Below are positions 19,204 through 29,061 of a DNA stretch of 64,000 nt, piece by piece. Within the stretch, counting starts at the first letter, position 1, and every line of letters starts with the position of its first letter. Source of the DNA: Massilia varians. GTDB taxonomy: Bacteria > Pseudomonadota > Gammaproteobacteria > Burkholderiales > Burkholderiaceae_D. The notes beneath the pieces are model-generated. The model worked only from the letters and a program-made list of their open reading frames with translations. It had not been told where the DNA came from and searched no databases. The position numbers were made by a program, and so were the translations under genes. Where the stretch lies: contig NZ_AP026966.1 of the NCBI RefSeq assembly GCF_027923905.1, positions 4,341,001 through 4,405,000 of the forward strand. The letters are read 5' to 3'.

Positions 19204-21774
19204 ATGGAAGTATCTCGTGTACGGGCCCTGCGCGGCCCAAATCTGTGGAGCCATCACACCTCGGTGGAAGCGATCGTCTCCTGCACGCCCGGCGAAGAAT
19301 CGATCCGCGAGCTGGCCGGCTTCGAGACGCGCCTGCGCGCGCGCTTTCCGCAGGTAGGCGAACTGCAGCCCTACGGCCACGACGGCACCGTGCCGCTGGC
19401 CCAGGTGCTCGAGCGCGTGGCCCTGGCCCTGCAGGCCGAAGCCGGCTGCCCGGTCACCTTCAGCCGCACCACCGCCACCGTCGAGCGCGGCATCTACCAG
19501 GTCGTGGTCGAGTACAGCGAGGAAGACGTCGGCCGCCTGGCCCTCGAACTGGCCCAGCAGCTGGTCGAGGCCGCCCGCCATGACGCCGCCTTCGACCTGC
19601 CGGGCGCCTTGGCGAAGCTGCGCGAAGTCGACGAGGACGTGCGCCTCGGCCCGTCCACGGGGTCGATCGTGCAGGCGGCAATCGCCCGCAACATCCCGTT
19701 CCGCCGCCTGACCGAGGGCAGCCTGGTGCAGTTCGGCTGGGGCAGCCGCCAGCGCCGCATCCAGGCCGCCGAGATCGACGCCACCGGCGCGATCGCCGAG
19801 ACCATCGCCCAGGACAAGGAACTGACCAAGAAGCTGCTCGACGCCGCCGGCGTGCCGGTGCCGATGGGCCGCAGCGTGAGCGACCCGGACGACGCCTGGG
19901 CCGCCGCCCTGGAAATCGGCCTGCCGGTGGTGATCAAGCCGAAGGACGGCAACCAGGGCAAGGGCGTGACCGTCAACGTCACGACCAAAGAGCAGCTGAC
20001 CGCGGGCTTCCACACCGCGTCCGAGTTCCGCGACGACATCCTGGTCGAGCGCTACCTGCCGGGCCACGACTACCGCGTGCTGGTCATCGGCGACAAGATG
20101 GTGGCGTGCGCCCGCCGCGATCCGCCGCAGGTGGTGGGCGACGGCGTGCACAGCGTGCGCGAACTGGTCGAGCAGGTCAACAAGGACCCGCGCCGCGGCG
20201 ACGGCCACGCCACCTCGCTGACCAAGATCCGCTTCGACGACATCGCCCTGGCCACGCTGGCCAAGCACGGCATGAACGCCGACTCCGTGCCCAGCAACGG
20301 CCAGCGCGTGGTGCTGCGCAATAACGCCAACCTGTCCACCGGCGGCACCGCCACCGACGTGACCGACGACGTCCATCCGGACGTGGCAGAGCGCTGCATC
20401 GCCGCCGCCCACATGGTGGGCCTGGACATCTGCGGCGTCGACCTGGTGTGCGACAGCGTCCTCAAGCCCATCGAGGAACAGCACGGCGGCATCGTCGAAG
20501 TCAACGCCGCCCCGGGCCTGCGCATGCACCTGTCGCCCTCGTTCGGCAAGCCGCGCGCGATCGGCGAAGCGATCATGGACACCCTGTTCGCGCCGGGCGA
20601 CGACGGCCGCATCCCGGTGGTGGCCGTGACCGGCACCAACGGCAAGACCACCACCGTGCGCCTGATCGCCCACCTGCTCGGCGCGTCCGGCCTGCGCACC
20701 GGCATGACCAATACCGACGGCGTGTACATCGAAGGGCGCCGCATCGACAGCGGCGACTGCTCGGGTCCGCGCAGCGCCCGCAACGTGCTGCTGCACCCCG
20801 ACGTCGACGCGGCCGTGTTCGAGACCGCGCGCGGCGGCCTGCTGCGCGAAGGCCTGGCTTTCGATCGCTGCCAGGTGGCGGTGGTGACCAACATCGGCGC
20901 CGGCGACCACCTCGGCCTGAACTACATCACCACCCTGGAAGACCTGGCGGTACTCAAGCGCGTGATCGTCCAGAACGTCGCGCTTGGGGGCATGGCCGTG
21001 CTGAACGCGGCCGACCCGGCGGTGGCCGCCATGGCCGAAGTGACCCGCGGCGACGTGACCTTCTTCGCGCTCGACGTCGGCCACCCGATCATGGCCATGC
21101 ACCGCGCCCAGGGCCGCCGCGTCGTCTTCATGGAGGACGGCCAGTTGGTCGCCGCCCAGGGCGACGTCGAACACCGCGTCCCACTGGCGGAAGTCCCGAT
21201 CACGCGGGGCGGCACGGTCGGCTTCCAGGTCGAAAACGTGCTGGCCTCGGTGGCCGCGGCCTGGGCCGTGGGCATCGCCTGGGACAAGGTCCGCCTGGGC
21301 CTGAAGACCTTCGTCGGCGAGAGCGACAACGCGCCGGGCCGCTTCAACGTGTTCGACTACCGCGGCGCTACCGTGATCGCCGACTACGGCCACAACCCGG
21401 ACGCGATCGCCGCGCTGGTCAATGCCGTCGAAGGCATGCCGGGCGAGCGCCGTTCGGTGGTGATCAGCGGCGCCGGCGACCGCCGTGACCAGGACATCAC
21501 CCAGCAGACCGAGATCCTCGGCAAGGCCTTCGACGAGGTGCTGCTGTACCAGGACCAGTGCCAGCGCGGCCGCGCCGACGGCGAAGTCGTCGCCTTGCTG
21601 CGCAAGGGCTTGCATGGCGCTACCCGCACCAGCCATGTGGAGGAAATCAATGGCGAGTTCGTGGCGATCGACCGCGCCCTGTCGCGCCTGCGGGCCGGCG
21701 ACCTGTGCCTGATCCTGATCGACCAGGTGGACGCGGCGCTGGCGCACATCAAGCAACGCGTCGCCGAAGCTTGA
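19204..21774 (+). CDS. cphA: Cyanophycin synthetase
   Basis: An 856-residue enzyme that polymerises L-aspartate and L-arginine into multi-L-arginyl-poly-L-aspartate, a nitrogen store kept as cytoplasmic granules. Domain order: N domain (1-160), ATP-grasp domain adding Asp (VVIKPKDGNQGKGVTVNV; EVNAAPGLRMHL), and Mur-ligase-like domain adding Arg with an intact P-loop VTGTNGKTTTVRLI (Lys near 481), TNTDGVYIEG, FETARGGLLREGL and the C-terminal lobe with ADYGHNPDAIAAL. The length matches the family (about 870). It starts 18 bases after cphA' with GACTGAAGG before the ATG. No cyanophycinase (cphB) is in the window. Confidence 0.97.
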   Translation: MEVSRVRALRGPNLWSHHTSVEAIVSCTPGEESIRELAGFETRLRARFPQVGELQPYGHDGTVPLAQVLERVALALQAEAGCPVTFSRTTATVERGIYQVVVEYSEEDVGRLALELAQQLVEAARHDAAFDLPGALAKLREVDEDVRLGPSTGSIVQAAIARNIPFRRLTEGSLVQFGWGSRQRRIQAAEIDATGAIAETIAQDKELTKKLLDAAGVPVPMGRSVSDPDDAWAAALEIGLPVVIKPKDGNQGKGVTVNVTTKEQLTAGFHTASEFRDDILVERYLPGHDYRVLVIGDKMVACARRDPPQVVGDGVHSVRELVEQVNKDPRRGDGHATSLTKIRFDDIALATLAKHGMNADSVPSNGQRVVLRNNANLSTGGTATDVTDDVHPDVAERCIAAAHMVGLDICGVDLVCDSVLKPIEEQHGGIVEVNAAPGLRMHLSPSFGKPRAIGEAIMDTLFAPGDDGRIPVVAVTGTNGKTTTVRLIAHLLGASGLRTGMTNTDGVYIEGRRIDSGDCSGPRSARNVLLHPDVDAAVFETARGGLLREGLAFDRCQVAVVTNIGAGDHLGLNYITTLEDLAVLKRVIVQNVALGGMAVLNAADPAVAAMAEVTRGDVTFFALDVGHPIMAMHRAQGRRVVFMEDGQLVAAQGDVEHRVPLAEVPITRGGTVGFQVENVLASVAAAWAVGIAWDKVRLGLKTFVGESDNAPGRFNVFDYRGATVIADYGHNPDAIAALVNAVEGMPGERRSVVISGAGDRRDQDITQQTEILGKAFDEVLLYQDQCQRGRADGEVVALLRKGLHGATRTSHVEEINGEFVAIDRALSRLRAGDLCLILIDQVDAALAHIKQRVAEA

Positions 21775-22628
21775 AACCTGCTTCTCCGACCACCCATGTG
21801 CCGGCGCTGCCGGCCGTGGGACCCGCCACGCTGCTGCGGGCGCTGTTCAAGCGCCCGCAGCGCCCCCTTCCCGCCACGATGCCGGAACTGGTCACCGAGT
21901 ACCGCCTCGACAGCCTGCCGCCGGACGATATCGCGCGCTACCGCCAGGCCTTCGGATTCGCCGGTGTGCACGTCCCGCTCACCTGGTGGTATTTGCCGGC
22001 CCAGCGCGCGCACCTGGCGACGATGCTCGACCCACGCTTCCCTTTCCGGATCGCTGGACTGGTCCACATGGAAAACGTGCTCGAAGCGCAGGGCGAGGCC
22101 TTGCCGCGCCAGGCGCTGGTGCTGCGCACCGTGCCGCGGATGCTGCCCGCCTCCTCCAGCGGCGCACTGCGCTGCGTGGTGGAGACCACCGGCACTGCGG
22201 ACGGGGCGCCGGTCTTTTCCTGCGCCAGCACCTACCTGGTCCGGCGCGGGCAGGCGGGCGGCCCGAAGCGGCCCGAGACCCAGCCTGTTCCCTCCGGCCC
22301 TGTGCTTGGGCATTGGACGCTCGACGCGGCAGCCGGCCGCCGCTACGCGCGGCTCTCCGGCGACTGGAACCCGATCCATTTGTCCGGCTGGAGCGCGCGC
22401 CTGATGGGCATGCGCAGGCCGATCATCCACGGCATGCACACGCTGGCGACGAGCTGCGCGCTGCTCGAGAACGCGGGCGGACGCCGCGCCGTCCGCATCG
22501 CCTGCCGTTTCCGCGCGCCTGTGCCCCTGGGAAGCCGGGTCGCGCTGCATACCCTGCCCGGCACCGGCGAATTCATGGTGGAAGCGGACGGAAAGCCCGC
22601 GGTCAGCGGAGACTGCGGGCTGGCATGA
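21771..22628 (+). CDS. MaoC-like hydratase/dehydratase family protein
   Basis: About 285 residues with a hot-dog fold. The C-terminal half carries the hydratase-2 motif YARLSGDWNPIHLSGWSARLMG (catalytic Asp and His) and RPIIHGMHTL, so it may hydrate or dehydrate enoyl-CoA-type substrates. The N-terminal half (LPLTWWYLPAQRAH region) looks like a second degenerate hot-dog. No ATG fits the full domain: the best start is TTG at 21771, whose TTGA overlaps the TGA stop of cphA, giving coupled translation; GTG at 21798 and an ATG near 21880 are alternatives. The link to cyanophycin is positional only. Confidence 0.75.
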   Translation: MKPASPTTHVPALPAVGPATLLRALFKRPQRPLPATMPELVTEYRLDSLPPDDIARYRQAFGFAGVHVPLTWWYLPAQRAHLATMLDPRFPFRIAGLVHMENVLEAQGEALPRQALVLRTVPRMLPASSSGALRCVVETTGTADGAPVFSCASTYLVRRGQAGGPKRPETQPVPSGPVLGHWTLDAAAGRRYARLSGDWNPIHLSGWSARLMGMRRPIIHGMHTLATSCALLENAGGRRAVRIACRFRAPVPLGSRVALHTLPGTGEFMVEADGKPAVSGDCGLA

Positions 22629-22634
22629 ACAGCG

Positions 22635-23348
22635 TCAGGGTTTGCGTGCCGGCTCGACAGCGACCTTGATCGACTTGTAGAACACGGTGCTGCGCGCCTC
22701 GAAACCGGAATCGATCCCGAAGAAGACCCAGATCTCGCCGTTCGCATTGCTGCTGACCGCCAGTGGGGCCGTGCTTCTCAGCACCTTGGTCTGGTAGACC
22801 TGGGGGCCGCAGTCCGGCACGCCATTGGCGACGTTGCCGAGCACCTGGGACGCGGGGCCCGGCGTGGCCTGGTTGCCGCGCTCGAGGTTGACCCTCCACT
22901 CGCCATTGACCTGGACGGTTTTCGGTTCCGTCGGCGCCGCGCCCGCGACCACGTAGACGCTTTCGCCCGGCGCGCCGCCGACGCCGACGCAGCCGGACGA
23001 CTGGTTGCTGGCGATCTCGATCTCGAAGCGCAACAGGTAGGAGGTGGACGGCGCATAGCCGCCGAACTTCTTCCTGCTATAGATGAACAGGTCGTCGCTG
23101 CGGTTGGTCCCGCCCGTGTAGTAGGCCTGGCCTGACAAGGGCGCCGGCAAGGGACGCAGCCCCCACACGACCTCGGTCGGCGCCGTCGCGTCCTCGTAAT
23201 CGGCGAACTCGCCCACCCAGCCGTCGAGCGAGGCGGCGAAGCTGGTGCTGATCTGGGGCGGTGTGTCGTCGAGCGTCTCGCCGCCACATGCGGCAAGCAG
23301 GCAGGCAGAACCGATCATGCCCAGGGCGAGTGTTTTTTTGATGAACAT
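22635..23348 (-). CDS. Predicted lipoprotein of unknown function
   Basis: A 237-residue exported protein. The N-terminus MFIKKTLALGMIGSACLLAACGG is a lipoprotein signal with lipobox LAAC, so the mature protein should be anchored at Cys20. The rest (SFAASLDGWVGEFADY, YLLRFEIEIASNQSSGC, IWVFFGIDSGFEARSTVFYKSIKV) is rich in beta-strands and aromatic residues and resembles a carbohydrate-binding jelly-roll; I cannot name the family. It converges on the MaoC gene with only six bases between. The upstream 250-base gap with mutS contains divergent promoters, including TACAAT on the minus strand near 23430. GGAG at good distance supports the start. Confidence 0.75.
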   Translation of the reverse strand: MFIKKTLALGMIGSACLLAACGGETLDDTPPQISTSFAASLDGWVGEFADYEDATAPTEVVWGLRPLPAPLSGQAYYTGGTNRSDDLFIYSRKKFGGYAPSTSYLLRFEIEIASNQSSGCVGVGGAPGESVYVVAGAAPTEPKTVQVNGEWRVNLERGNQATPGPASQVLGNVANGVPDCGPQVYQTKVLRSTAPLAVSSNANGEIWVFFGIDSGFEARSTVFYKSIKVAVEPARKP

Positions 23349-23605
23349 CGGCGTTCCTCCAGGAGTTTGGAAGTGACCGAGGATAAGCGTCCGGCATGTC
23401 TCGAACTAGCCGGTTTTTTGTCCGAGAATTGTAGGCTTTTGACAACTTTCGATACTACCTGTACATATGCGGCAGGGCCGCGCCGCAGGAGACGGCCCGC
23501 AGCATCGCGCTGCCACGATGTCCGTTTTACAGCGCCGGCTTGACCGATCGGGGTAAAATGACGAGTCCGGGCAACAACCGCCTTGCCGTACCGAATCACG
23601 ACCAC

Positions 23606-26269
23606 ATGAACGCTCCCAACGAAATCAATGCCGCCGCCCTCAAGACCGGCACGACGGAAAAAGTCACTCCCATGATGCAGCAATACCTGCGCATCAAGGC
23701 CGATTACCCCACCATGCTGGTGTTCTACCGCATGGGCGATTTCTACGAGTTGTTCCACGACGACGCGGAAAAAGCGGCGCGCCTGCTGGGCATCACGCTG
23801 ACCGCGCGCGGCAGCTCGAACGGCCAGCCGATCAAGATGTGCGGCGTGCCCTTCCACTCGCTCGACGGCTACCTGGCCAAGCTGGTGAAGATCGGCGAAT
23901 CCTGCGCCATCTGCGAGCAGATCGGCGATCCGGCCCTGTCCAAGGGCCCGGTCGAGCGCAAGGTGGTGCGCGTGGTCACCCCCGGCACCCTGACCGACAG
24001 CGACCTGCTGCCGGAAAAGGCCGATCGTCCGTTGCTGGCCCTGTGCATCCTCGCGCAGCGCAAGAACGTCACCGTCGGCCTGTCCTGGCTGTCGCTGGCC
24101 AGCGGCGTGCTGCGCCTGATGGAATTCTCGGGCGACCAGCGCACGGTCGAGGCGCGCCTGGCGCATGAACTCGAGCGCATCGCGCCGGCCGAGATCCTGC
24201 GCGCAGACTGCGCCGACCTGTTCGAATCGGAGCCGGTGGCGCACACCAACCGGGTGCCGGAATGGCATTTCGACGTGCTCAAGGGCCATGGCGCCCTGCT
24301 CGAGCAGCTGGGCGTGGCTACCCTCACCGGCTTCGGCGCGGACGGCATGGGCGCGGCCTTTGGCGCGGCCGGCGCGCTGCTGCGCTATGCGCAATCCACG
24401 CAAGGGCGCGGCCTGCAGCACGTGAAAAGCCTGGCCTGCGAGCTTGAAAACGAATACATCGGCCTGGATGCCGCGACGCGCCGCAACCTGGAGCTGACCG
24501 AGACCATCCGCGGCCAGGAAGCGCCGACCCTGTTCTCGCTGCTGGACGGCTGCCGCACCGCGATGGGTTCGCGCATGCTGCGCCACTGGCTGCACCATGC
24601 GCGCCGCAACCAGCGCGTGGCGCGCGCGCGCCACGAGGCGATCGCCGCGCTGGCCCAGTTTGACGCAACCCACGGCCTGTCGGCCCTGCTGTCGAACGTG
24701 CCCGACATCGAACGCATCACCACCCGCATCGCCCTGCTGTCGGCGCGTCCGCGCGACCTGTCCTGCCTGCGCGACGGCCTCAAGCAGCTGCCGGCCCTGC
24801 GCGAAGGGGTGGCGCGCTGCTTCGTCCCGGGCGACACCAGCCTGCTGCGCGAGATTCACGACCTGCTGGCGCCGCCCGAGTCCTGCCTCGACCTGCTCAG
24901 CCGCGCCATCATGGAAGAGCCGAGCGTGATGGTGCGCGACGGCGGCGTGTTCGCGCGCGGCTTCGACGCCGAGCTCGACGAACTGCGCGCGCTGTCCGAG
25001 AACGCCGGCCAGTTCCTGGTCGACCTGGAGGCGCGCGAGCGCGCCCGCACCGGCATCGCCAACCTGCGCGTCGAGTACAACCGGGTGCACGGCTTCTATA
25101 TCGAAGTCACCAACGGCCAGGCCGACAAGGTGCCGGAAGACTACCGCCGCCGCCAGACCCTGAAGAACTGCGAACGCTACATCACGCCGGAACTGAAAGC
25201 CTTCGAGGACAAGGCCTTGTCGGCCCAGGACCGCGCCCTGGCGCGCGAGAAGATGCTGTACGACGCCCTGCTGGGCGACCTGGCGCCCTTCATCGGCTGC
25301 CTGCAGTCGATCGCCGGCGGCCTGGCCCAGCTCGACACCCTGGTGGCCCTCGCCAGCCATGCGGTGCGCAACAACTGGTGCGCGCCGCAATTGGTGGACG
25401 AACCCTGCCTGAACATCGTCGAAGGCCGCCACCCGGTGGTGGAAAACCAGATCGAGCGCTTCATCGCCAACGACTGCCGCCTGGCAAACGAACGCCGCAT
25501 GCTCCTGATCACCGGCCCGAACATGGGCGGTAAGTCGACCTTCATGCGCCAGGTGGCCTTGATCACGCTGCTGGCCTACGTGGGCAGCTACGTGCCCGCT
25601 ACCCGGGCCACGATCGGCCCGATCGACCGCATCTTTACCCGCATCGGCGCCAGCGACGACCTGGCCAACGGACGCTCCACCTTCATGGTCGAGATGACCG
25701 AATCGGCGGCCATCCTCAACGGCGCCACCGAGCACTCCCTGGTGCTGATGGACGAAGTGGGCCGCGGCACCTCTACGTTTGATGGCCTGGCGCTGGCCTG
25801 GGCGATCGCGCGCCACCTGATCGAGACCAGCCGCAGCTTCACGCTGTTCGCGACCCACTACTTCGAGCTCACCCAGCTGCCGGAAACGCATCCGAGCGCG
25901 GTGAACGTGCACCTGTCGGCGGTGGAGCACAAGGACAGCATCGTGTTCCTGCACGCGGTACAGGACGGCCCCGCGTCGCAGAGCTACGGCCTGCAGGTGG
26001 CGCAACTGGCAGGCGTGCCGCCCGCCGTGATCCGGGCCGCGCGCAAGCACCTGGCGCGCCTGGAATCGCAGGCGCTGGACACGACGCCGCAGCTCGACCT
26101 GTTCGCCGCTCCCGCCGAGGAAGCGGAGCAATCCCTGGCGGCCAGTCCGGCCCCGGAGAGCCGCGCGAGCGACGAACTGCAGCAGGCCCTCGCCGCCATT
26201 GACCCGGACGCCCTGAGCCCGCGCGAAGCACTGGAACGGCTCTACGAGCTGAAGCGCCTCCTCGCCTGA
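23606..26269 (+). CDS. mutS: DNA mismatch repair protein MutS
   Basis: Mismatch-recognition ATPase that works with MutL. Visible: N-terminal [28 protein letters not shown] with the Phe-x-Glu mismatch-reading motif, core and clamp domains, then Walker [15 protein letters not shown] near residue 637, [14 protein letters not shown], Walker [16 protein letters not shown] and the His of FATHYFEL. The tail [20 protein letters not shown] is the usual tetramerisation helix. Length about 887. The ATG at 23606 was preferred over 23558 because TAAAAT at 23554-23559 resembles a -10 box; a start at 23558 would lie inside it. E. coli MutS also begins close to the MMQQYL motif. Confidence 0.96.
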   Translation: MNAPNEINAAALKTGTTEKVTPMMQQYLRIKADYPTMLVFYRMGDFYELFHDDAEKAARLLGITLTARGSSNGQPIKMCGVPFHSLDGYLAKLVKIGESCAICEQIGDPALSKGPVERKVVRVVTPGTLTDSDLLPEKADRPLLALCILAQRKNVTVGLSWLSLASGVLRLMEFSGDQRTVEARLAHELERIAPAEILRADCADLFESEPVAHTNRVPEWHFDVLKGHGALLEQLGVATLTGFGADGMGAAFGAAGALLRYAQSTQGRGLQHVKSLACELENEYIGLDAATRRNLELTETIRGQEAPTLFSLLDGCRTAMGSRMLRHWLHHARRNQRVARARHEAIAALAQFDATHGLSALLSNVPDIERITTRIALLSARPRDLSCLRDGLKQLPALREGVARCFVPGDTSLLREIHDLLAPPESCLDLLSRAIMEEPSVMVRDGGVFARGFDAELDELRALSENAGQFLVDLEARERARTGIANLRVEYNRVHGFYIEVTNGQADKVPEDYRRRQTLKNCERYITPELKAFEDKALSAQDRALAREKMLYDALLGDLAPFIGCLQSIAGGLAQLDTLVALASHAVRNNWCAPQLVDEPCLNIVEGRHPVVENQIERFIANDCRLANERRMLLITGPNMGGKSTFMRQVALITLLAYVGSYVPATRATIGPIDRIFTRIGASDDLANGRSTFMVEMTESAAILNGATEHSLVLMDEVGRGTSTFDGLALAWAIARHLIETSRSFTLFATHYFELTQLPETHPSAVNVHLSAVEHKDSIVFLHAVQDGPASQSYGLQVAQLAGVPPAVIRAARKHLARLESQALDTTPQLDLFAAPAEEAEQSLAASPAPESRASDELQQALAAIDPDALSPREALERLYELKRLLA

Positions 26270-27240
26270 TGCCGGCGCGCCGCTCCCTTCTCCTCGCGGG
26301 CCTGCTCGCCGCTGCCGTGGCCGCGGCGCCGGCCCTCGGCCGCGACAGGAAGAAGGCGGCCGAGGTGCTCAAGGATCCCGATTCCCACCACTTCACGGTG
26401 GTGGGCCAGCGCGCTGCCGCGGGTGGAGAGGCGGCCTTGAGGGAGGTCCTGCTCGAGGCCAAGGACCCGGAGCTGGCCTTCCTGGTCGTCACCGGCATCA
26501 AGGGCGCTGGCGAGTCCTGCGGCGACCGCCTCTACCAGAAGCGGCGCGCGCTGTTCGACAAGGCCAGGCGTCCGGTGATCCTGTCCCTGAGCGACGACGA
26601 CTGGACCGGCTGCCGCAATTCGGCGGGCCGCACCAATGCGATCGAACGCCTGAACCGGCTGCGCGAACTGTTCTACAGCGAGCCGGAGTCGCTCGGCAGG
26701 GCCAAGCTGCCCGTGACCCGCCTGTCGAGCAGCCCGCGCTTTCGCAGCTATGCCGAGAACGCCCACTGGCAGGTCGGCAAGGTGCTGTACGCCACCATCA
26801 ACCTGCCCGAGGCCAACAACCACTACCTGGCGGCGGCGGGACGCAACAGCGAGTACGAGGACCGGACCGTGGCCAACCGCTTCTGGCTCAACCGCCTGTT
26901 CGCGATCGCCAAGCAGGACAAGGTCGATGCGCTGGTGCTGTTCGCGGAAGGGAATATGCAGCCCCTGCTGCAGCCGGCCAACGGACTGCGCGCGCTGCTG
27001 CAGCGTACGCCGGAAGGCCGGGAAGGGTTCGCCGAGACGCGCCGCCAGTTGCAGCAGCGGGCGGCCGGTTTCAAGGGGCGGGTACTGGTGATTGACAGCG
27101 CGGGACTGCCGGAGGAAGCGCGCCCGGCGATCGAGTGGCGCGGCAACCTGGGACACTTGTCCGTCGGGGCCCACACGGTGGAAGTGCGGGTGATGGCCAA
27201 GGGGGAGAACGTGTTTTCGCTGGGCGAGGCCCGGCGCTAG
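26269..27240 (+). CDS. Secreted protein of unknown function, coupled to mutS
   Basis: A 323-residue protein with a signal peptide ([24 protein letters not shown]). The body has FTVVGQRAA, AFLVVTGIKGAGESCGDRLYQKR, VILSLSDDDWTGCRNSAGRTNAIERLNRLRELFY and ENAHWQVGKVLYATINLPEANNHYL, which resembles proteins loosely annotated as metallophosphoesterase-like, but the metal-binding histidines and DxH motif at the start of that family are not seen, so I do not assign the activity. Two cysteines could form a disulfide in the periplasm. Its ATG overlaps the mutS stop by one base (TGATG), so it is translated from the mutS transcript. Confidence 0.75.
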   Translation: MPARRSLLLAGLLAAAVAAAPALGRDRKKAAEVLKDPDSHHFTVVGQRAAAGGEAALREVLLEAKDPELAFLVVTGIKGAGESCGDRLYQKRRALFDKARRPVILSLSDDDWTGCRNSAGRTNAIERLNRLRELFYSEPESLGRAKLPVTRLSSSPRFRSYAENAHWQVGKVLYATINLPEANNHYLAAAGRNSEYEDRTVANRFWLNRLFAIAKQDKVDALVLFAEGNMQPLLQPANGLRALLQRTPEGREGFAETRRQLQQRAAGFKGRVLVIDSAGLPEEARPAIEWRGNLGHLSVGAHTVEVRVMAKGENVFSLGEARR

Positions 27241-27263
27241 CGGCGGCGCGAGGCACAGCGGGC

Positions 27264-27279
27264 TCCCGCCTGCGCGGGA
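27264..27279. terminator. Hairpin between convergent genes
   Basis: TCCCGC-CTGC-GCGGGA stem of six pairs in the 63-base gap between the mutS-linked gene and slyD. It has no T-run, so it is either a weak bidirectional terminator or a REP-type hairpin. Confidence 0.35.
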
Positions 27280-27303
27280 ACCCGGGTTGCCGGCACGCCG
27301 GGA

Positions 27304-27837
27304 TTACAGCGGCTTGCTGCGGAAGTGGTCGCCCTCTTCGCTGTCTTCCATCTCGTCGTGGTGGTGGCCATGCGCACCGTGCACGTGGCCGTGCGCGACC
27401 TCTTCCGGGGTGGCTTCGCGCACGTCGATCACCGACAGGTCGAAGCGCAGCGCCATGCCGGCCAGCGGATGGTTGCCATCCAGGACCACCTTGTCGTCCG
27501 CGATGTCGGTGACGGTGAAGATGGTCGGCTCGTCGTCCACGCCTTCGGCCACGCCTTCGAACTGCATGCCGACTTCGAGCGGCTCCGGCAGGCGCTTGCG
27601 GTCTTCCACCTTCACCAACTCCGGATCGTAGTCGCCGAAGGCATCTTCCGGCTCGACCTGGATCGTCGACGAATAGCCGGTTTCCTTGCCGTCGAGTTCT
27701 TCTTCGATCTTCGGCAGGGTGTTTTCGTAGCCGCCGTGCAGGTACACCATCGGCTGGGAGCCCTCCTCGATCAGGTTGTTCTGGGCGTCCGACAGCTTGT
27801 AGTTGACCGACACGACCGTATTCTTGGCAATCTTCAT
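27304..27837 (-). CDS. slyD: FKBP-type peptidyl-prolyl isomerase SlyD
   Basis: A 177-residue cytoplasmic proline isomerase and chaperone with metal binding. The FKBP domain (VVSVNYKLSDAQNNLIEE, PMVYLHGGYENTLPKIEEEL) is split by the insert-in-flap chaperone domain (AFGDYDPELVKVEDRKRLP), then HPLAGMALRFDLSVIDVREAT. The tail is histidine-rich (HGHVHGAHGHHHDE), as in SlyD proteins that pass nickel to hydrogenase or urease maturation. No such nickel enzyme is in the window. AAAGGATC precedes the start, and TATAAT lies about 30 bases upstream. Confidence 0.95.
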   Translation of the reverse strand: MKIAKNTVVSVNYKLSDAQNNLIEEGSQPMVYLHGGYENTLPKIEEELDGKETGYSSTIQVEPEDAFGDYDPELVKVEDRKRLPEPLEVGMQFEGVAEGVDDEPTIFTVTDIADDKVVLDGNHPLAGMALRFDLSVIDVREATPEEVAHGHVHGAHGHHHDEMEDSEEGDHFRSKPL

Positions 27838-27864
27838 CGCAGATCCTTTCGTTGTAAGCCCCGG

Positions 27865-27870
27865 ATTATA
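27865..27870 (-). promoter_or_regulatory. -10 box of slyD
   Basis: A perfect TATAAT on the minus strand, 28 bases before the slyD ATG. The -35 region (about 27888-27895) is poor. It lies 46 bases from the divergent roxA -10 box. Confidence 0.55.
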
Positions 27871-27916
27871 CCCTTACCGAAACGAGGCACTTGCCAGTTT
27901 GGCTCATTTGGCTGGT

Positions 27917-27922
27917 TATAAT
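27917..27922 (+). promoter_or_regulatory. -10 box of roxA, almost touching the start codon
   Basis: Perfect TATAAT ending five bases before the roxA ATG (27928). Transcription starting seven or so bases after the box would begin at or within a base or two of the ATG, predicting a leaderless mRNA. No Shine-Dalgarno sequence precedes the ATG. Confidence 0.55.
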
Positions 27923-27927
27923 GGCGC

Positions 27928-29049
27928 ATGAAAAAATTACAGCTTCTCGGGAATATTACTCCCGCCCAGTTCCTGCGCGATTACTGGCACAAGAAACCGC
28001 TCTTGATCCGCCAGGCCATCCCGGGTTTCAAACCCCTGCTCAGCTTCGCGAAACTGGCCGAACTGGCGCGCCAGAACTACGTCGAATCGCGCCTGGTCAC
28101 CCTGCGCGGCGGCCAGTGGGACATGCAGCACGGTCCGCTGACCGAACTGCCGCAGCGCAGCGAACGCGAGTGGACCATGCTGGTCCAGGGCGTCAACCTG
28201 CACGACCAGCGCGCCGACGAGCTGCTGCGCCAGTTCCGCTTCGTGCCGGATGCCCGCCTGGACGACCTGATGGTGAGCTACGCCAGCGACGGCGGCGGCG
28301 TCGGCCCGCACTTCGATTCCTATGACGTGTTCCTGCTGCAGGCGCAGGGCAAGCGCCGCTGGCGCATCAGCGCCCAGCAGAACCTGGACCTGGTCGAAGG
28401 CCTGCCGCTCAAGATCCTGGCCGACTTCGAAGCCGAGGAAGAGTTCGTGCTGGAACCGGGCGACATGCTCTACCTGCCGCCGCATTACGCCCACGACGGC
28501 GTGGCCGAGGGAGAATGCATGACCTACTCGATCGGTTTCCGCTCGCCTTCCTTCCAGGAACTGGGCGAAGCCTTCCTGCAGTTCATGGCCGACTCGATCG
28601 ACCTGCCGGGCCGCTATGCCGACCCGGACCTGACGCTGGCGAAGAACCCGGCCGAGATCCCGCGCGACATGCTCGCGACCGTGACCGAGGAACTGAACAA
28701 GGTGCGCTGGGACGAAGAGGACGTCACCATCTTCCTGGGCGAATACCTGTCCGAGCCGAAGCACAACGTGTTCTTCACCGGCCCGGCCAAGCCGCTCACG
28801 GTCGGCCGCTTCATGGAAACCGCGGCGAAGAAGGGCTTGAAGCTGTCGAGCAAGACCCTGATGCTCTACCGCGGCAAGAGCGTCTTCATCAACGGCGAAT
28901 CCTTCGCCGTCGGCCGCGCCGACAAGGTGGTGCTGGACGTGCTGGCCAACGAGCGCCGCATCGACGGCGAACTCCTGGGCAGCGCCACCGACGACGTGCT
29001 GGAAGCCCTGTACACCTGGTACCAGGACGGCTGGGTGGAACTGGGCTGA
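27928..29049 (+). CDS. roxA: Ribosomal protein uL16 3-hydroxylase (JmjC/cupin 2-oxoglutarate oxygenase)
   Basis: A 373-residue Fe(II)/2-oxoglutarate oxygenase of the RoxA/YcfD group, which hydroxylates an arginine of ribosomal protein L16. The N-terminal JmjC cupin shows the iron-binding HxD in GPHFDSYDVFLLQAQGKRRW and the later His in LPPHYAHDGVAEGE. It is followed by the dimerisation and winged-helix-like C-terminal domain (FINGESFAVGRADKVVLDVLANERRIDGELL). The length equals E. coli YcfD (373). MKKLQLLGNITPAQFLRDYW is the typical start. It shares a short divergent promoter region with slyD. Confidence 0.92.
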   Translation: MKKLQLLGNITPAQFLRDYWHKKPLLIRQAIPGFKPLLSFAKLAELARQNYVESRLVTLRGGQWDMQHGPLTELPQRSEREWTMLVQGVNLHDQRADELLRQFRFVPDARLDDLMVSYASDGGGVGPHFDSYDVFLLQAQGKRRWRISAQQNLDLVEGLPLKILADFEAEEEFVLEPGDMLYLPPHYAHDGVAEGECMTYSIGFRSPSFQELGEAFLQFMADSIDLPGRYADPDLTLAKNPAEIPRDMLATVTEELNKVRWDEEDVTIFLGEYLSEPKHNVFFTGPAKPLTVGRFMETAAKKGLKLSSKTLMLYRGKSVFINGESFAVGRADKVVLDVLANERRIDGELLGSATDDVLEALYTWYQDGWVELG

Positions 29050-29061
29050 GCGGGAGGCGCC

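Noticed and set aside
16951..21756. A frame of about 1600 codons on the minus strand
   Set aside because: It is antisense to cphA' and cphA, with low-complexity Ala/Gly/His/Asp composition and no recognisable domain.
23558..23605. mutS start at 23558
   Set aside because: The ATG is part of a TAAAAT box that is a likely -10 element, and homologues begin closer to the MMQQYL motif.
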